Shown piece by piece: positions 22,552-36,905 of a stretch of DNA of 64,000 nt. This DNA is from Epiperipatus broadwayi (Eukaryota; Onychophora; Udeonychophora; Euonychophora; Peripatidae). The stretch spans positions 2,628,650 through 2,692,649 of the forward strand of contig JAQFVV010012477.1 in NCBI GenBank assembly GCA_028023455.1. Direction: 5' to 3'. The notes under the pieces were generated by a model. The model was not told the DNA's origin, did no database searches, and worked only from the letters and a program-made list of their open reading frames with translations. Numbering within the stretch: position 1 is the first letter of the stretch; each line of letters opens with the position of its first letter. The translations under genes were made by a program, and so were the position numbers.

Positions 22552-23562
22552 ATGGTTCGGAATTTTTTTAGTATTAATTATACAAAATATATTAATTGTA
22601 CTACATATAAAATTTCAAATTTAAGAACCATATTTAATGATCATATTTTCTTTCAATCAACATATCAATTAATTGTAATTAAAATTTGGCCAATTTTATG
22701 GGGCTTTGGTCTTATTGGCAACATTTCAAATATTGTTGTATTTAGAAAAATAAATTTAGATATTCATATGAAAAAGATGTTTATTCTTGTTGCTGTATTA
22801 GATGTTATGATTATAAATTCACACTTACCTTATTTCTTTCACATTTATTATATTATGAAACCGCATCCTTGGCTAGAAATATACAGCAGCAGAATATTAT
22901 TACCACTAGAGTATGGTTTAGCAAGTTGCAGCATAATTTCTATTTTTTGGATAACACTTTACAGATTTATTGGAATTTATCGACCACACGATTATAAAAC
23001 GTGGATCACTTCAAATAAAATTAATCGAATCAAGATTGCTACAATATTTTTCCCAGTTTTGTTTAGTGTCTATTTAAAAGATCTTCATGTAAGTTATGAT
23101 ATGTGCTACAAAAATCAACGCGTAACAGTATGGAGAATGGATTCTAAATTTTTATTTTCTTTTTTACACATGTCATTGCTAGTATGTCATCTATTAATTT
23201 TGTATGCTTTTCCTTTATTGATAGCTTTTCTTTTAAATGTTTGTGTAATGTTTAAATATTATCAAGTAAAAAAACAAAAGTGTCGCAGAGAATCTTTAAA
23301 TTTAAAAGAGTTTAAATCCATGTTCGTTTTGCTAAACGGAATGTTAATTTCACTACTTTTTAGTGGTAGTCTGTTTGTTATGACTATGATGGCTATTGTG
23401 TTTATAAGATTATATTCTGCAAAAATTTCTTTATTGTATTTCATTCACTATATAACAGTTATCTGTCTTCTCTTTGAATACAGTAATTTTTGTACTTCCT
23501 TTTATGTTTACTTTTGCACTCACAAAGAATTTAGAAAGATTGTACTGCAGTGGTTTTTGTAA
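22552..23562 (+). CDS. divergent rhodopsin-family GPCR, intronless, FMRFamide/peptide-receptor-like
   Basis: The 336-residue frame has seven hydrophobic helices near residues 43-65, 75-97, 115-138, 160-178, 207-235, 255-282 and 293-320, the usual class A length. Family marks are GLIGN in helix 1 (Asn57), VLD in helix 2 (Asp84), LYRF in place of DRY at the end of helix 3 followed by GIYRP, Pro221 in helix 5, SNFCTSFYVY in place of NPxxY, and helix 8 CTHKEFRKI. The N-terminus carries glycosylation sequons NYT (9) and NCT (15). Oddities: the helix-3 Cys that normally pairs with the extracellular-loop-2 Cys (Cys185) is Ser, and helix 6 lacks CWxP. The start ATG has A at -3 and G at +4. An open frame of this length in such AT-rich DNA implies selection. 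Ligand unknown; a membrane receptor for a peptide or chemical cue is inferred. Confidence 0.88.
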   Translation: MVRNFFSINYTKYINCTTYKISNLRTIFNDHIFFQSTYQLIVIKIWPILWGFGLIGNISNIVVFRKINLDIHMKKMFILVAVLDVMIINSHLPYFFHIYYIMKPHPWLEIYSSRILLPLEYGLASCSIISIFWITLYRFIGIYRPHDYKTWITSNKINRIKIATIFFPVLFSVYLKDLHVSYDMCYKNQRVTVWRMDSKFLFSFLHMSLLVCHLLILYAFPLLIAFLLNVCVMFKYYQVKKQKCRRESLNLKEFKSMFVLLNGMLISLLFSGSLFVMTMMAIVFIRLYSAKISLLYFIHYITVICLLFEYSNFCTSFYVYFCTHKEFRKIVLQWFL

Positions 23563-24843
23563 CATAACACAAGACAGTATATTAGTAAAAATTATAATTA
23601 ATGATTTAAAATCATCTGATTGGTAGATATACTTAGAACAATATTTTTCTGCTTACATAATTGCCAAAAAGCAAATTTTTTTATGATTTAAATAATCTAA
23701 TTCTGCAATATATCTATGATTTATATCAATATTAACTATAAAGTAATTGTAAAATATGAAGCAATCTTATTAATTTTAAAATTATAATATAAATGATATT
23801 TCATTTTTTTTCTGGTGGCCACATATTCATTAAGCCCAAGGACTGAATGAAGAAGGTAGAATTAAGGAACATCTAACTTTCCAATTCTCTTATATTATCA
23901 TTTCATTAAAATCAATCAACAAGAGTATAGTTATGACATAATTGGTGGAATTTATTTTTTATTCATAACAATAATTGTATTAAATAGTCAAACATTTTAT
24001 ATTTTGTTTTTGTGGGTATGGTCAAGCCTTTTTTATAGAAAAGTATTCTCAATTGTTGATATTAATGGATTAGCTGAATTTGAAGAAGGTTAAAAAACCT
24101 AAATATGAATTATGTGAAGCTGGTTATGATCATTTCCATGTTAACCACATGTATAATTTTCTGAACCCAAAAACAGGGAGTGCATACCCAAAATATTGAG
24201 ACTGTGGGATTCTTCCAAATGGAAAAATAACTACTAATGAGGAACAGCAAGACATCATTTGGACTCCTACCTAGTGAAATTCATGTGGAAAGGAATACAC
24301 AAAAATAAGGACATCTTCATAGTCAATACTTAACAATATCAAAGAAATGTTTCTGCCAGAAAATAAAAATGTAATAAAAGTGTAATAATTAATATGTATT
24401 TTTTTGTAGTTTTGGTTTAATATCTTTATAAAAAAATGATGTTTATTACCAGTTCTATGAAAATCCCAGCATACTTTGCAATCATGTGATTTCATTATTG
24501 GAGTGAGAATTTTTACTGCAGATTTTCATTTTCTGTGGTAAAAGTATATATAAAAACTTTGTTTTTATGGTGTCATTATTGTAATATCATAAATCACATT
24601 TAATTTTTTATTTTAAATGTCATTCTTAAAAGTAGATAGTGTTGAAAGTCACATTTTTTTAAAACTTGTTAATGATGAAAGCTGTACATATTTATTCAAG
24701 TTGCATTTTTTTGTCAATGTTGAAAGTCACCCTTTTTTGGGGGGGAACTTCTTAATGTTGACATTTTATTTTAAATGTCTTTCTTAAAAATTGTTTGTTA
24801 ATCTTGAAAGTTTTACTATTTTTTTACTTTTACTTAATTTTAG
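23563..24843. other. region downstream of the GPCR, no gene recognised
   Basis: No AATAAA polyadenylation signal lies close after the stop. The 24.0-24.3 kb part is less AT-rich and could be an old coding relic, but both strands are broken. The words TTGAAAGTCAC and TTAAATGTC recur irregularly between 24,600 and 24,790, suggesting a worn tandem repeat. Confidence 0.45.
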
Positions 24844-25057
24844 TCCTGCAACATGGAACATGTATTAGACCTACTGGGCCTGTTCACAAATACCATGTAC
24901 AAGATCTATGTACACTTTATTTTTTTGCTGAAGAAAGTCATGTACAAGATCCATCTACATATTATTTTGGTCAGATCACAAGATTACAAAGTTAACAGCA
25001 GATAGATATGAATGTGAATAGGTGCAGTAGATCTAATACATGCTCCATGTTGCAGCT
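24844..25057. mobile_element. hairpin element (MITE-like), 31-bp arms
   Basis: The arm CTGCAACATGGAACATGTAT... at 24,846-24,876 is matched by its inverted copy at 25,025-25,055 with two mismatches. The interior has an imperfect 43-bp direct repeat starting CATGTACAAGATC (near 24,894 and 24,939). There is no coding capacity. It ends about 20 bp before the left boundary of the 3-kb duplicated segment and is absent from the equivalent place at 33.96 kb. Confidence 0.75.
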
Positions 25058-25074
25058 TTAATATTAAAGTACCC

Positions 25075-28000
25075 ACATCTCATCTGCTTCTGATCATTTC
25101 CATAGCAATGAGAACAAAATATTCCCATACAAATCCCCAAAATGAAATATTGTGGGTAAAAAGTATGATATTACAAATCACATGTCAGAAACTTATAAAT
25201 ACAACTATATGTCAAGATTGTTTATTCTTATTTAATTAGTGTGATAAAGGACTGTATTGGATTTAAACCTAGAATTAGCTACTTTATTATCTTTCACTAA
25301 TAGCATGTCTGAGTAGAAACTAGGTAGACATTTTTCTTTTAATAGCAAATGTTTCCTCTATGTCATCCTAAATGGAAAACTTAGATTGTTTACAATATTT
25401 ATCATTTAATAATGCATTTAAAAAAATGAAATTTTAATATTTTTATTTAAGTGTGATTTTCTTTTAAAATTTCTTGTGAAATGTCATAACCTGTTATAAC
25501 ACTGCAAAATTAGTGATCACTTTTTTAAAGATGAAAATTTCTTGTTTGTAATGGAATTAGCTATATCTGTCTTTTTTTCTGTGCAATATAAAATTGTGTA
25601 AGTATATGGTTTAATGTATTGTTTTGTTTTATATTTGTGAAAATTATCTAAACAGTAAACAAGTATTACAAAATGAATTTAAATCGATGGATTAATAAAG
25701 AGCTTAATCTCTCAGATGTCAAAACAACCTGAACTCTAGCTAAATAATACTAAATTGACTTAAAATAATGGATTTATAAATCTTAAAACAGGCAAAACTC
25801 ACTATACGTATTGCCACACACAGCAAGCTAGAACATTCTCAGATCCAAGGCTTCTCACTGACGAAGGCCACAAGCCAGAAACTAGTCTGGGGATATTGGA
25901 TGAGTAGGCACAGATGGGGATTTTATGCACAAGCCTTCTGGCATCCATTATTACTCTAGCTTGCTGTGTGTGGCAATACGTATAATGGTATTTTTCCTGT
26001 TTTAACAATAGTTATACACAAGCATAAGAAGTGGTGGTCATGTGATGTTTATATTTATAAATCTCTGAATATTGTATTGATGAAAAACGACTTAAAAACT
26101 TGACTATAATTAACTAATGGATTAATATTTTTGTTTGATACTAAAATAAATACAGTAATCCAAAAGACAATAAATTTATATTCATTGGTACTATATCTTC
26201 GTTATTCACCTAGAGTTGTTAAAATGTATGAAAGATATCTTTTAAAAAGAATTGATTGCAGCATCAATATCTTAATGAATACAAATAAGGAATTGACCAT
26301 CTATTGAAAACTTTTGAAAAATCAATATTAATGAATTTCTGAAATAAAAGCTCAGTTTTCAAAGTTAAATATGTCTTTATATGGAATAAGTTTATGAAAT
26401 TCATCTTAAGTGGAAGTTTATTGTCTTATAAAATGCGAAAATGTTATACTTTTATTCAATAGAAAATATTTAAAGTGTGCCTACACAAACTTTCTTGAAT
26501 TTTTACTTATGGACTGTAGATTATAATTTTTTATCCTATAATTAGTTAATGTGTTCAATTATTTTAATATTTTAAAGTTATTATTATTATGGTTTAGTAA
26601 AAATTTTCCAAGAAGAAAATACTATAAGAAAAACACAGATGATACAGTGTATTTATCAGTGAAATTGGGTATAAATGTGTTTTTGTAATTGTAATATGTA
26701 TTGAAGTTTAGTTGTGTTAAATATTAAGCCAAGGTAAAATATGTAGTATCTAAGTTAATAGTTAATTTCCTATACGTTTTAATGATTTCTTAAATTAACT
26801 TCGTGTTTTCTATTATAAAAAGATATTTATAATAAAGTTAAATAGTTATAAGACTATCTAATTTTTCCCAAGAGTTACTCATACAAGTTTATGAAGAGTA
26901 CATATATTGAATTATCCCTGTGACAATGACAATCACAAATATTATTGTTTAATTGAGTTAGACTCCTAGCAATATGGTGCTAAAATTTTAACCCTAATAT
27001 ATGCTTAAAACGTTTATTATATCATGCCCCCAATACCTCTGATGGCCAGGTCTCATTAAAGTTATGTATTTTAAAATAATAATATGAGTTGAGTAAATTG
27101 TTTACTTGTTCATGAGAGGGTTACTTAAGCAATATATCTGATATTTACAAGATATTATTGCTATTACAATTATTATTATTAGCATGCTTAAGTATTCAAT
27201 AAAACTTTCTTTTATGTTATCTGCATTTAAGGTTTGGTTATTAAGTAAACACTATACAACCTTCTCCAATGTAGTGTTTTGTTGTCGCATCACGTTTATG
27301 ATAAAATATGAGTATTCACAAGTAAAAAGTGTTTATTAAATATAACAGCACAATACGATTTATAATATTTTCAGAGAATTTATTGCTATTATGATTACAT
27401 TTTTTTCTAAATAAATTTGTAATAGTTTTATAATTAATACATTCATTGTTATGATTTGTTTATTATATCTTTTTTGCCATTAATTGAAAATTATCATAAT
27501 CTACATATCTTACAAATAAATATTATCACAATTACGCTTTATTTAAGAACTAATATTCTTTAGTTAATTTATTGACACTAGTTCCATTTTAAATATTGAA
27601 TTCATTAATGTATAAGTAGATACAATAAAATCCTTTTCCTATCTTAATCATATCAAGAATAGATCTGTTTAAAATTTGTTGAGATTAATAATTTTTCACA
27701 ATAGTATTATTATATTTTATTAAGAACTCTGAGATAATTGTTTGATCCAAACAAATATAACTCGAGAGTGAGAAATAATTATTAATTATAAATCACATTT
27801 TATTAGAAGAATCATTCATACATTATATACACAGTTACAAATTTTGTGTGAAGTTATAAGATAACCTGAAATTATGTTAGTAAGCTTTATGAGAATACCC
27901 TGATACATTACTGACATTAGTATAATTAGAATCAAACATATCTATGCAAATCAGATAATATCTGTTAATTATTCTTAGAGATATTGGTAGAATAAATAAT

Positions 28001-28158
28001 GCATTTACAATATTACACTTTATATATTCTTCCTTTTATATATTATTAAACTTCATGCATGGGAATAATTCTAGTGTGGGTCCATCACTCACATCTTTTC
28101 TGGTTCCAGTATCATGTGTGCATATGTATACATTGTTAATTTATTTGGACATATTGTT
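25075..28158 (+). repeat. 3-kb repeated segment, copy A
   Basis: The segment matches 33,979-36,905 in the same orientation along its whole length, with many substitutions and small indels. Anchors include ATCTGCTTCTGA at the left end, AATAGCATG followed by GTAGAAACT, ATGGCCAGGTCT in the middle, ACATTAGTATAATTAGAATC at 27,914-27,933, and the octamer ATGCAAAT at 27,944-27,951. No open frame is shared by the copies, so it is not a coding duplication. Its right end recurs alone at 16.64 kb, which points to a long interspersed non-coding repeat with truncated copies, not a one-off segmental duplication. Copy A contains the hairpin-tail insertion at 25,784-26,052, which copy B lacks. Confidence 0.85.
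25772..26064 (+). mobile_element. hairpin-tail element, copy 2, with 12-bp target-site duplication and known empty site
   Basis: The insert at 25,784-26,052 is bounded by ATTTATAAATCT at 25,772-25,783 and 26,053-26,064. Copy B of the host repeat has a single related site near 34,660-34,669 and no insert, so the element arrived after the host repeats diverged. Arms of about 45 bp share the stretch TATACGTATTGCCACACACA. The core reads CTTCTGGCATCC on the + strand, the reverse of copy 1 at 2.0 kb. The 3' tail (AAGCATAAGAAGTGGTGGTC then ATGTGATGTTTA) keeps the same orientation as copy 1. No protein is encoded. Confidence 0.85.
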
Positions 28159-29496
28159 ATAATTTTGGCACCCAAATGAGACCCGAGTTTAGTTTGATGA
28201 TGTTTTGATTGAAATGTATGCTATTAAAATATCTATTTAAATTAATAGTGCAATTGAGTAACATGAAATTGTATTTATGACTAAACTGATATTATATTAT
28301 CAAATTATTATGGGTATATTTTCTCTACTCAATTCGATGAAGAAAAGTTCAATCTGACTTTAGATAATAAAATTTATTATTTAGTAATCCTGATAGTAAA
28401 GTAATGAATATTTTTCATATCATCTAGTAACATTGATGATAACTGTATAATATAGTAATCCCAATATAATTACAAGTGGCTGTATTTCATAAATAAATTA
28501 AATCCTTAATAATGTTTAAAAATAGTAATTAATTTTAGAATTGCATTGTGTGAAATGAAGTATTTCTTGCCAGGATGGTCAGATAGGATACTAATGTCAA
28601 GGTGGGTATTTAGGTAACTTTTCTAGTGATATTTAATCTTAGAGCATTTACATATTCATTGGTATATTGTATTTATTTTTAAATTTTTTTCCTAATCCTT
28701 AGCTATAAGGTTGAATAGCACTAACAATAGTCTTTCAGGCAGATCTGAAAATGTAATACTGCCAGATATTTATCAACAACTATTACAAATGTATAGGACA
28801 TTTTGATATAAGTTTGATGGTGCTCAGATTGGAATCAAATAGTAAATTAGACAGGCTTAATATCACAAAATGGACAGTGGAGCTTAGGGCTGAAAGAGAA
28901 AACTGATTTAAATGAAAAAGGTAGTATATCTAAAGCTAATTTAGATAATATTAGTAAAGTAGAAATTATGAAAGTCTGTAGAGTTAATGAGAAAAATAAA
29001 AAGAATGTCTCCTTAGATAAATATGAATAAAGTATTATCATAATTAAAAAAAAGAATATCGAAATAATATCTTTATCCATATAATTAACTCATCTGTGTA
29101 GCCTTGTAAAATTGCTGATTGTAAATTATTTATAAAGAATTGTTTCCCTTGAATCTCTTATTATCAAGAAAGCAGTTTAGATGACATTGAAACAACAAAA
29201 GAAAAATAATTTAAATTTTATAAAGAAAATGAAAACTATAATGAATTACTTTTATCTATTCTAATAAACAATGATGCATGCTATTATAAATTTATTTCTA
29301 ATACAATATATTATTATACCAGAAATCACCGTGTGTAGAGAATATGTAAAGAAAAACAAATATGGTAGAAACATTTAGTTATACTATTATATCAACAATG
29401 ACAAACATACTAGCAGCATTTGTTCAATTATTATTGATAATAATTTACAAAATAAACCATTATATTCTGACCTGTATGGTTTGTATTTTCTTGGGG
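28159..29496. other. AT-rich intergenic stretch, no gene seen
   Basis: Short frames only. The 28.85-29.08 kb part is purine-rich on the + strand; neither strand gives a recognisable product. Confidence 0.5.
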
Positions 29497-29648
29497 TAAA
29501 TAACATTAAGCATTGTCAAGCGTTGTTAGTCGAGAGGTCATTGCAGCAACCTTACAAGCAAGTAGTTGGTTGCAGATGGTTGTGGATTCGCCTCCCGGCT
29601 GATGCTATGACATATGAAAAAATAAAAAATAAATAACATTAAGCATTG
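29497..29648 (+). mobile_element. tRNA-derived SINE with perfect 19-bp target-site duplication
   Basis: TAAATAACATTAAGCATTG occurs at 29,497-29,515 and again at 29,630-29,648. Between them lies a 114-bp element at 29,516-29,629. A perfect A box TAGTCGAGAGG sits at 29,527-29,537 and a B-box-like GGATTCGCCTCC at 29,584-29,595, so the head is tRNA-like with a long variable arm or insertion between the boxes. The tail is GACATATG followed by an A-rich end. Head start (GCGTTG) and tail match the SINE at 14.38 kb, although the tRNA body differs. The duplication and A-rich end show LINE-type target-primed insertion. Perfect duplications suggest a fairly recent event. Confidence 0.9.
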
Positions 29649-31189
29649 ATTAGAATTGAACCATATGAGCTATGTTAGATAGTATAATAGTTCAATTAAC
29701 CACCTGGTATGGTATAAAGATTTCACATTTATAAATAATAAAAAAATATATAATATTATTAATAATTTAAAAAAATAATTTAAACATTCCATTGAGCTAT
29801 TCCATAAATAACCAATTAGATTTAAATCATATAAATTGAATACATACATCATTAAAGTAGATATGTGTAAAGGAATTCTTCACATAATTAGATTATTAGT
29901 ATTAAATGTAAGAGGTTGGTATAATTCAAAATAAAAGATAGTCATGACCTTGTAAACCAGATGCTAATATATTATTAAAAAATGATTCATAGAAATTAAC
30001 ATATTGGTTTATAAATTAATTGGCTCACCCATTAAAAAAGGCTTAATCCAATTGTTGAATTAGCATATAAGTACAATGCATGAAATTTAAGGCTCATGCC
30101 ACATTTAGAAGAAACACATATGGATATTGCATATTCTAAAATGATGTACTGATGTAAGCCTAAATAAGATATATATATATTGTCAAATATAATTAAAGGT
30201 TTATTAAGTTGATAAGTGATATGTTAGAAATGACTGCTTTAAGATATTAAGTCACTGTACACTGAAAACATATGTAGTAAAACTAAAAAGAGGTAACGCA
30301 TTCTTATTACAAATAATAAAAAATACATATATTTTCTATTCTTGATAAACAATCTACTATTTGATATAAAATTCTAAGTTTAACAATTAGAAATTAAAGA
30401 TCTTGTTATATTAATATTACTCTAAGCATTAATGACTTTATTTACATTTATAAAATAATTAAGCCAAGAAAATATTTTTTCATGGAAAAGAGATAAAATG
30501 TTCCACTATCTTTTATTGTCTAAAACAATAATCATAATTATAAACTCTAAATAAATTATTGGCTTATCAAGTAAAGCAAAATATTTATTACTTTTATTGT
30601 ATTAAAAAATAAGATTGGAAGTGATATTCAAGTTTTCTCATATACAACTACCTATTAGAGTAGATTATTAAAATGATCTAAGATGTCTCTCATACATATT
30701 TTACCAATTACAATGTCCTAAAAATATGTCCCTCAATTTTTTTAACTCTTTTAGTTCACAGTGCTCCTAGCAGCTCCTAGGAGTCCCTGTTCAGAAGTTT
30801 AGAGTTTCAATTGAGTTTGCATGGAATTGATAAATTATACATATACGAATCTTAGACCATTCATTCTGTCATTTTATTATTATTAAAAAGATGTGTGTAT
30901 TTTTGTTTCTATGGTGAAATTTGAATTTTTTCAGATTTATTAACCATAAAGTTTTTTTACGACTGAATTGTAGTCTCTTACCGCCTGATATGGATATGAA
31001 ATTGGCATTGCCTGTGTTTGCAAGTCTCCTTTTTTTTAGAAACTCATTTTCAGATTTGGAAGCTGCAATGTCAAAAAAAGGATTGGAGTCATTTTTTATC
31101 TGCAAGGACAACCGTGGTATCCATATCTAAGGCCTTCATGACTGGATTCAAATTTGAAATGGACAATCATGTTTAACCAGAAACCAGTG
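29649..31189. other. AT-rich stretch, no gene recognised
   Basis: Overlapping opposite-strand frames at 30,869-31,130 cannot both be real and neither matches a family. CAGCTCCTAGGAG near 30,769-30,782 is a short palindromic patch. Confidence 0.45.
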
Positions 31190-31508
31190 AGTATTCAATT
31201 TGTTTTATTACTTATTTTTTATATAATTAAGTATATGTAGAAAATAATAAATATGCTATGGAATTTTAGGCAATTTACATTGCAATGATATAAAAACATA
31301 CACATCCAGACTCAATCATATAACTATATTTATTGCAATAGGCAAGATATATTATGATTTTATTTGAGTATTCAGTTAGTTTTATTACCTATTTTTATTA
31401 CTTATTTTTTATTATTTATTTTTTTATATAATAATAAATATGCTATAGAATTTTATGCAATTTACATTGCATTGATGCAAAAGGCAAGGTATATTATGAT
31501 TTTATTTA
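31190..31508. repeat. tandem duplication, ~175 and ~143 bp units
   Basis: The unit from GAGTATTCA(A/G)TT at 31,189 to TATTATGATTTTATT near 31,365 is repeated head to tail from 31,366 to about 31,508. The second copy has a short internal expansion of TTATTACTTATTTTTTATT-type sequence and lacks about 50 bp in the middle. AT-rich and non-coding. Confidence 0.7.
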
Positions 31509-32550
31509 TATGATTGTTTATATGTTCATGAGATTATTGCATGATTACAGTAGTGTTGTATTCATTTGTTACAATTTTGTAATAATCTCTTGAACACATA
31601 CTTTCAAGCACCCTCAGTCATCCATTCTCATACATCATAATCAGTGCTCATATAAAAAATTTTATTTTGTTGTTTAGTATATTTTTTCATAAATTACAAT
31701 TTACTAAAGTTCTCTTTGCATAATATCTCATGTACTGTTCTTATTGTTGTTGTTTTTGCCTCACTAAATCCAACCATTGCTAACACATCTCCTGCATGGA
31801 AGAACTAGAAAATACCCAGCGTGGAAGGAAAAGATCTGAGTCTGCTAGTAAAAATAAGTCACCAATCACACAGCTTTTATAATTTTTACTATAAACAATT
31901 ATCTCAGGTAAGACAAGTTATATATCAATTTTTTCAGCATTTTATGACAAATGTGATAAAGCTATCTATGAAATTATCATTTTAACATTTAATATTCATA
32001 ATTTATAATTTGTGAACCAATGTAAAAATAAACGTGTTTAAAAGTATTAGAAATCTCTTTTTTCTTATTTTTTTAGGTAATGACTATTTTATCAGCTTTA
32101 TTACATTCTTTCATATTTGCTGGTTCTAATAATATATATACTTTTATGTTTACTGTATTCAAACAGAAGATATGTTATAAATTATATTTGTTGTAATTTT
32201 TTTAAAATTAAAGATGGAGTCTTGGACTTTAACTGATTCTTTTAACTTATTTAACAGAGTTAATCTTTGTCTAATTTTTGTATTGGTCCACTACTTAAAT
32301 CTGAGAACAATATTATAAACCAGTTTCATTTCCAGTCAGTTTCTATTGTTAAAATATTAATCTAAAATACACAGAAATTTTTTGATTCAGATTCTAAAAA
32401 TTGAATAATTTTAGATTCAAATTGGTTAAATGTAATGAAAAATTAAAAATAATTTTAATAACTGAAGAAAAATATAAGAAAAAATGTTTAAAAAATAGCC
32501 AGTAGTAAAACAAAAGAATTATATTTGAACCAATCACTGGTGTCATTTTC
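31509..32550. other. AT-rich intergenic stretch, no gene seen
   Basis: Nothing recognisable on either strand. Confidence 0.55.
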
Positions 32551-32760
32551 AATTTCTACCTGTAATAGTTTTAGTAAAGCTGTAAACCTTAGCAATGAGC
32601 GTCTGAAAAAATCATCACTAGGGACCTCTGTAGGTCTTTAAAACACATGCTTACGCTATGAAGAAAGGTTGCTAAGGTTTACAGCCTTATTAAAACTATT
32701 ACTGAAATAATAGTGAGCGTTTAATAAAATTTATAATTACAACTTTAAATTTCTACCTGT
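32551..32760 (+). mobile_element. hairpin-tail element with 13-bp target-site duplication
   Basis: AATTTCTACCTGT occurs at 32,551-32,563 and 32,748-32,760, bounding a 184-bp insert. Inverted arms of about 33 bp begin near TAATAGTTTTAGTAAAGCTG (32,563) and end at CTATTA (32,702); they share GTAAACCTTAGCAA. After the right arm an asymmetric 45-nt tail contains AATAGTGAGCGTTTA. The tail of the 2.0/25.8-kb family contains AATAGTGATCATG and ends GTTTA, a weak similarity. There is no coding capacity. Confidence 0.75.
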
Positions 32761-32813
32761 CTAAATAATTTACTTTTCTGAAGAGTTATCATTACCAACT
32801 TATTTTTCTTGTA

Positions 32814-33201
32814 GAAATGATTATATTCACGAGCTTATTTTTCTTGTAATATTAAAAAAATTTTGAATCAGACTTTATATTTTGATAAAGTACTGTAAAA
32901 TCTTATTTATGAATGTAAAAAATTACGATAAATTTAATTATTTACTTCAAAATACGAATGTGTAAAATATTTTATTTTGATTTATTTAGAACCATTTACT
33001 ATTCAAATTAGAGTTGCTACATATAAACAACTGTTTTCAAAAATGAATATATTCACAAGCTTATTTCTCTTGTAATATTAAAATTTTTCCAAATCAAACT
33101 TTATATTTCGATAAAGTAATGTAAAATCTTATTTATGAATGTAAAAAATTACAATAAATATAATTATTTACATCAAAATCAATTACAAACATGTAGAACA
33201 T
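32814..33201. repeat. direct repeat pair, ~155 bp units
   Basis: Units at 32,814-32,968 and 33,040-33,201 share ATATTCAC(G/A)AGCTTATTT, CTTGTAATATTAAAA, a CTTTATATTT-GATAAAGTA block, and TAAAATCTTATTTATGAATG. The 71 bp between them is unrelated. AT-rich and non-coding. Confidence 0.75.
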
Positions 33202-33978
33202 CTTCATTTAGTTTCTGAATTTGTCATTTAGAAACACACCTACAAGACAATTTCCAGATTTGGTAGACATCCAATCAGAGAAAAGAGACAGACCTATACA
33301 CAAATAGGCAGCAAAGAAAATTGATTTTTTAAAAAAATATAACACTATATGCAGATATTATTAGAACTACAATTTTAAATTTTGAATTTCTTATAATTTA
33401 AGCCTAAAATGAAGAAATTGTGACCAAAATTGACCAACAGATGGCGCGTGCTACGTCCAAAAACCGTAAATAAATCAACGAGATCTACTAAGAGTCAAAA
33501 AAAATAAACACAAGCACATGAAAACGATTTTGAAATGAAAAGTACACAAGATGTAAAGATACTATACTAACAACAATAAAAAAAAATATTTTAAAATGTT
33601 ATTAATACAATAGTAATTTTTACTTTTGATAGCCGAACAACCAAAATCACATCCAATAAAAATAGTAATTTTTAAACATTATATTTAAACACCTGTGTCT
33701 GAATGCATAAGTATCTATGTTTAAAAATCTTGTGAATTTGAAAATACATAATTTGAAAATGCTTCAATAGATTTATTCTTAGTGTTGCAAAAATTGGTTT
33801 ATTATTAATTAAAAATGAAAACTTTAAAATAAAATAAAAACAAAGAGCATTTAATTTAATATTTATTATTATAAGTCATTTTATTTGTCAAATAAATAAT
33901 TGTTTTTTATATATATTTTATTACTAACTAATGTAATATAATGTTTTGTGTCAAATTTGGCTTTTTACACTTTTGATG
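33202..33978. other. AT-rich spacer, no gene seen
   Basis: One GC-richer patch, CCAACAGATGGCGCGTGC at about 33,434-33,451, may be the remains of an interspersed repeat. Confidence 0.5.

Positions 33979-36905
<2,927 letters not shown>

Noticed and set aside
30869-31130. Overlapping opposite-strand frames of 80 and 69 codons
   Set aside because: They occupy the same bases on opposite strands, match nothing known, and have no supporting context.
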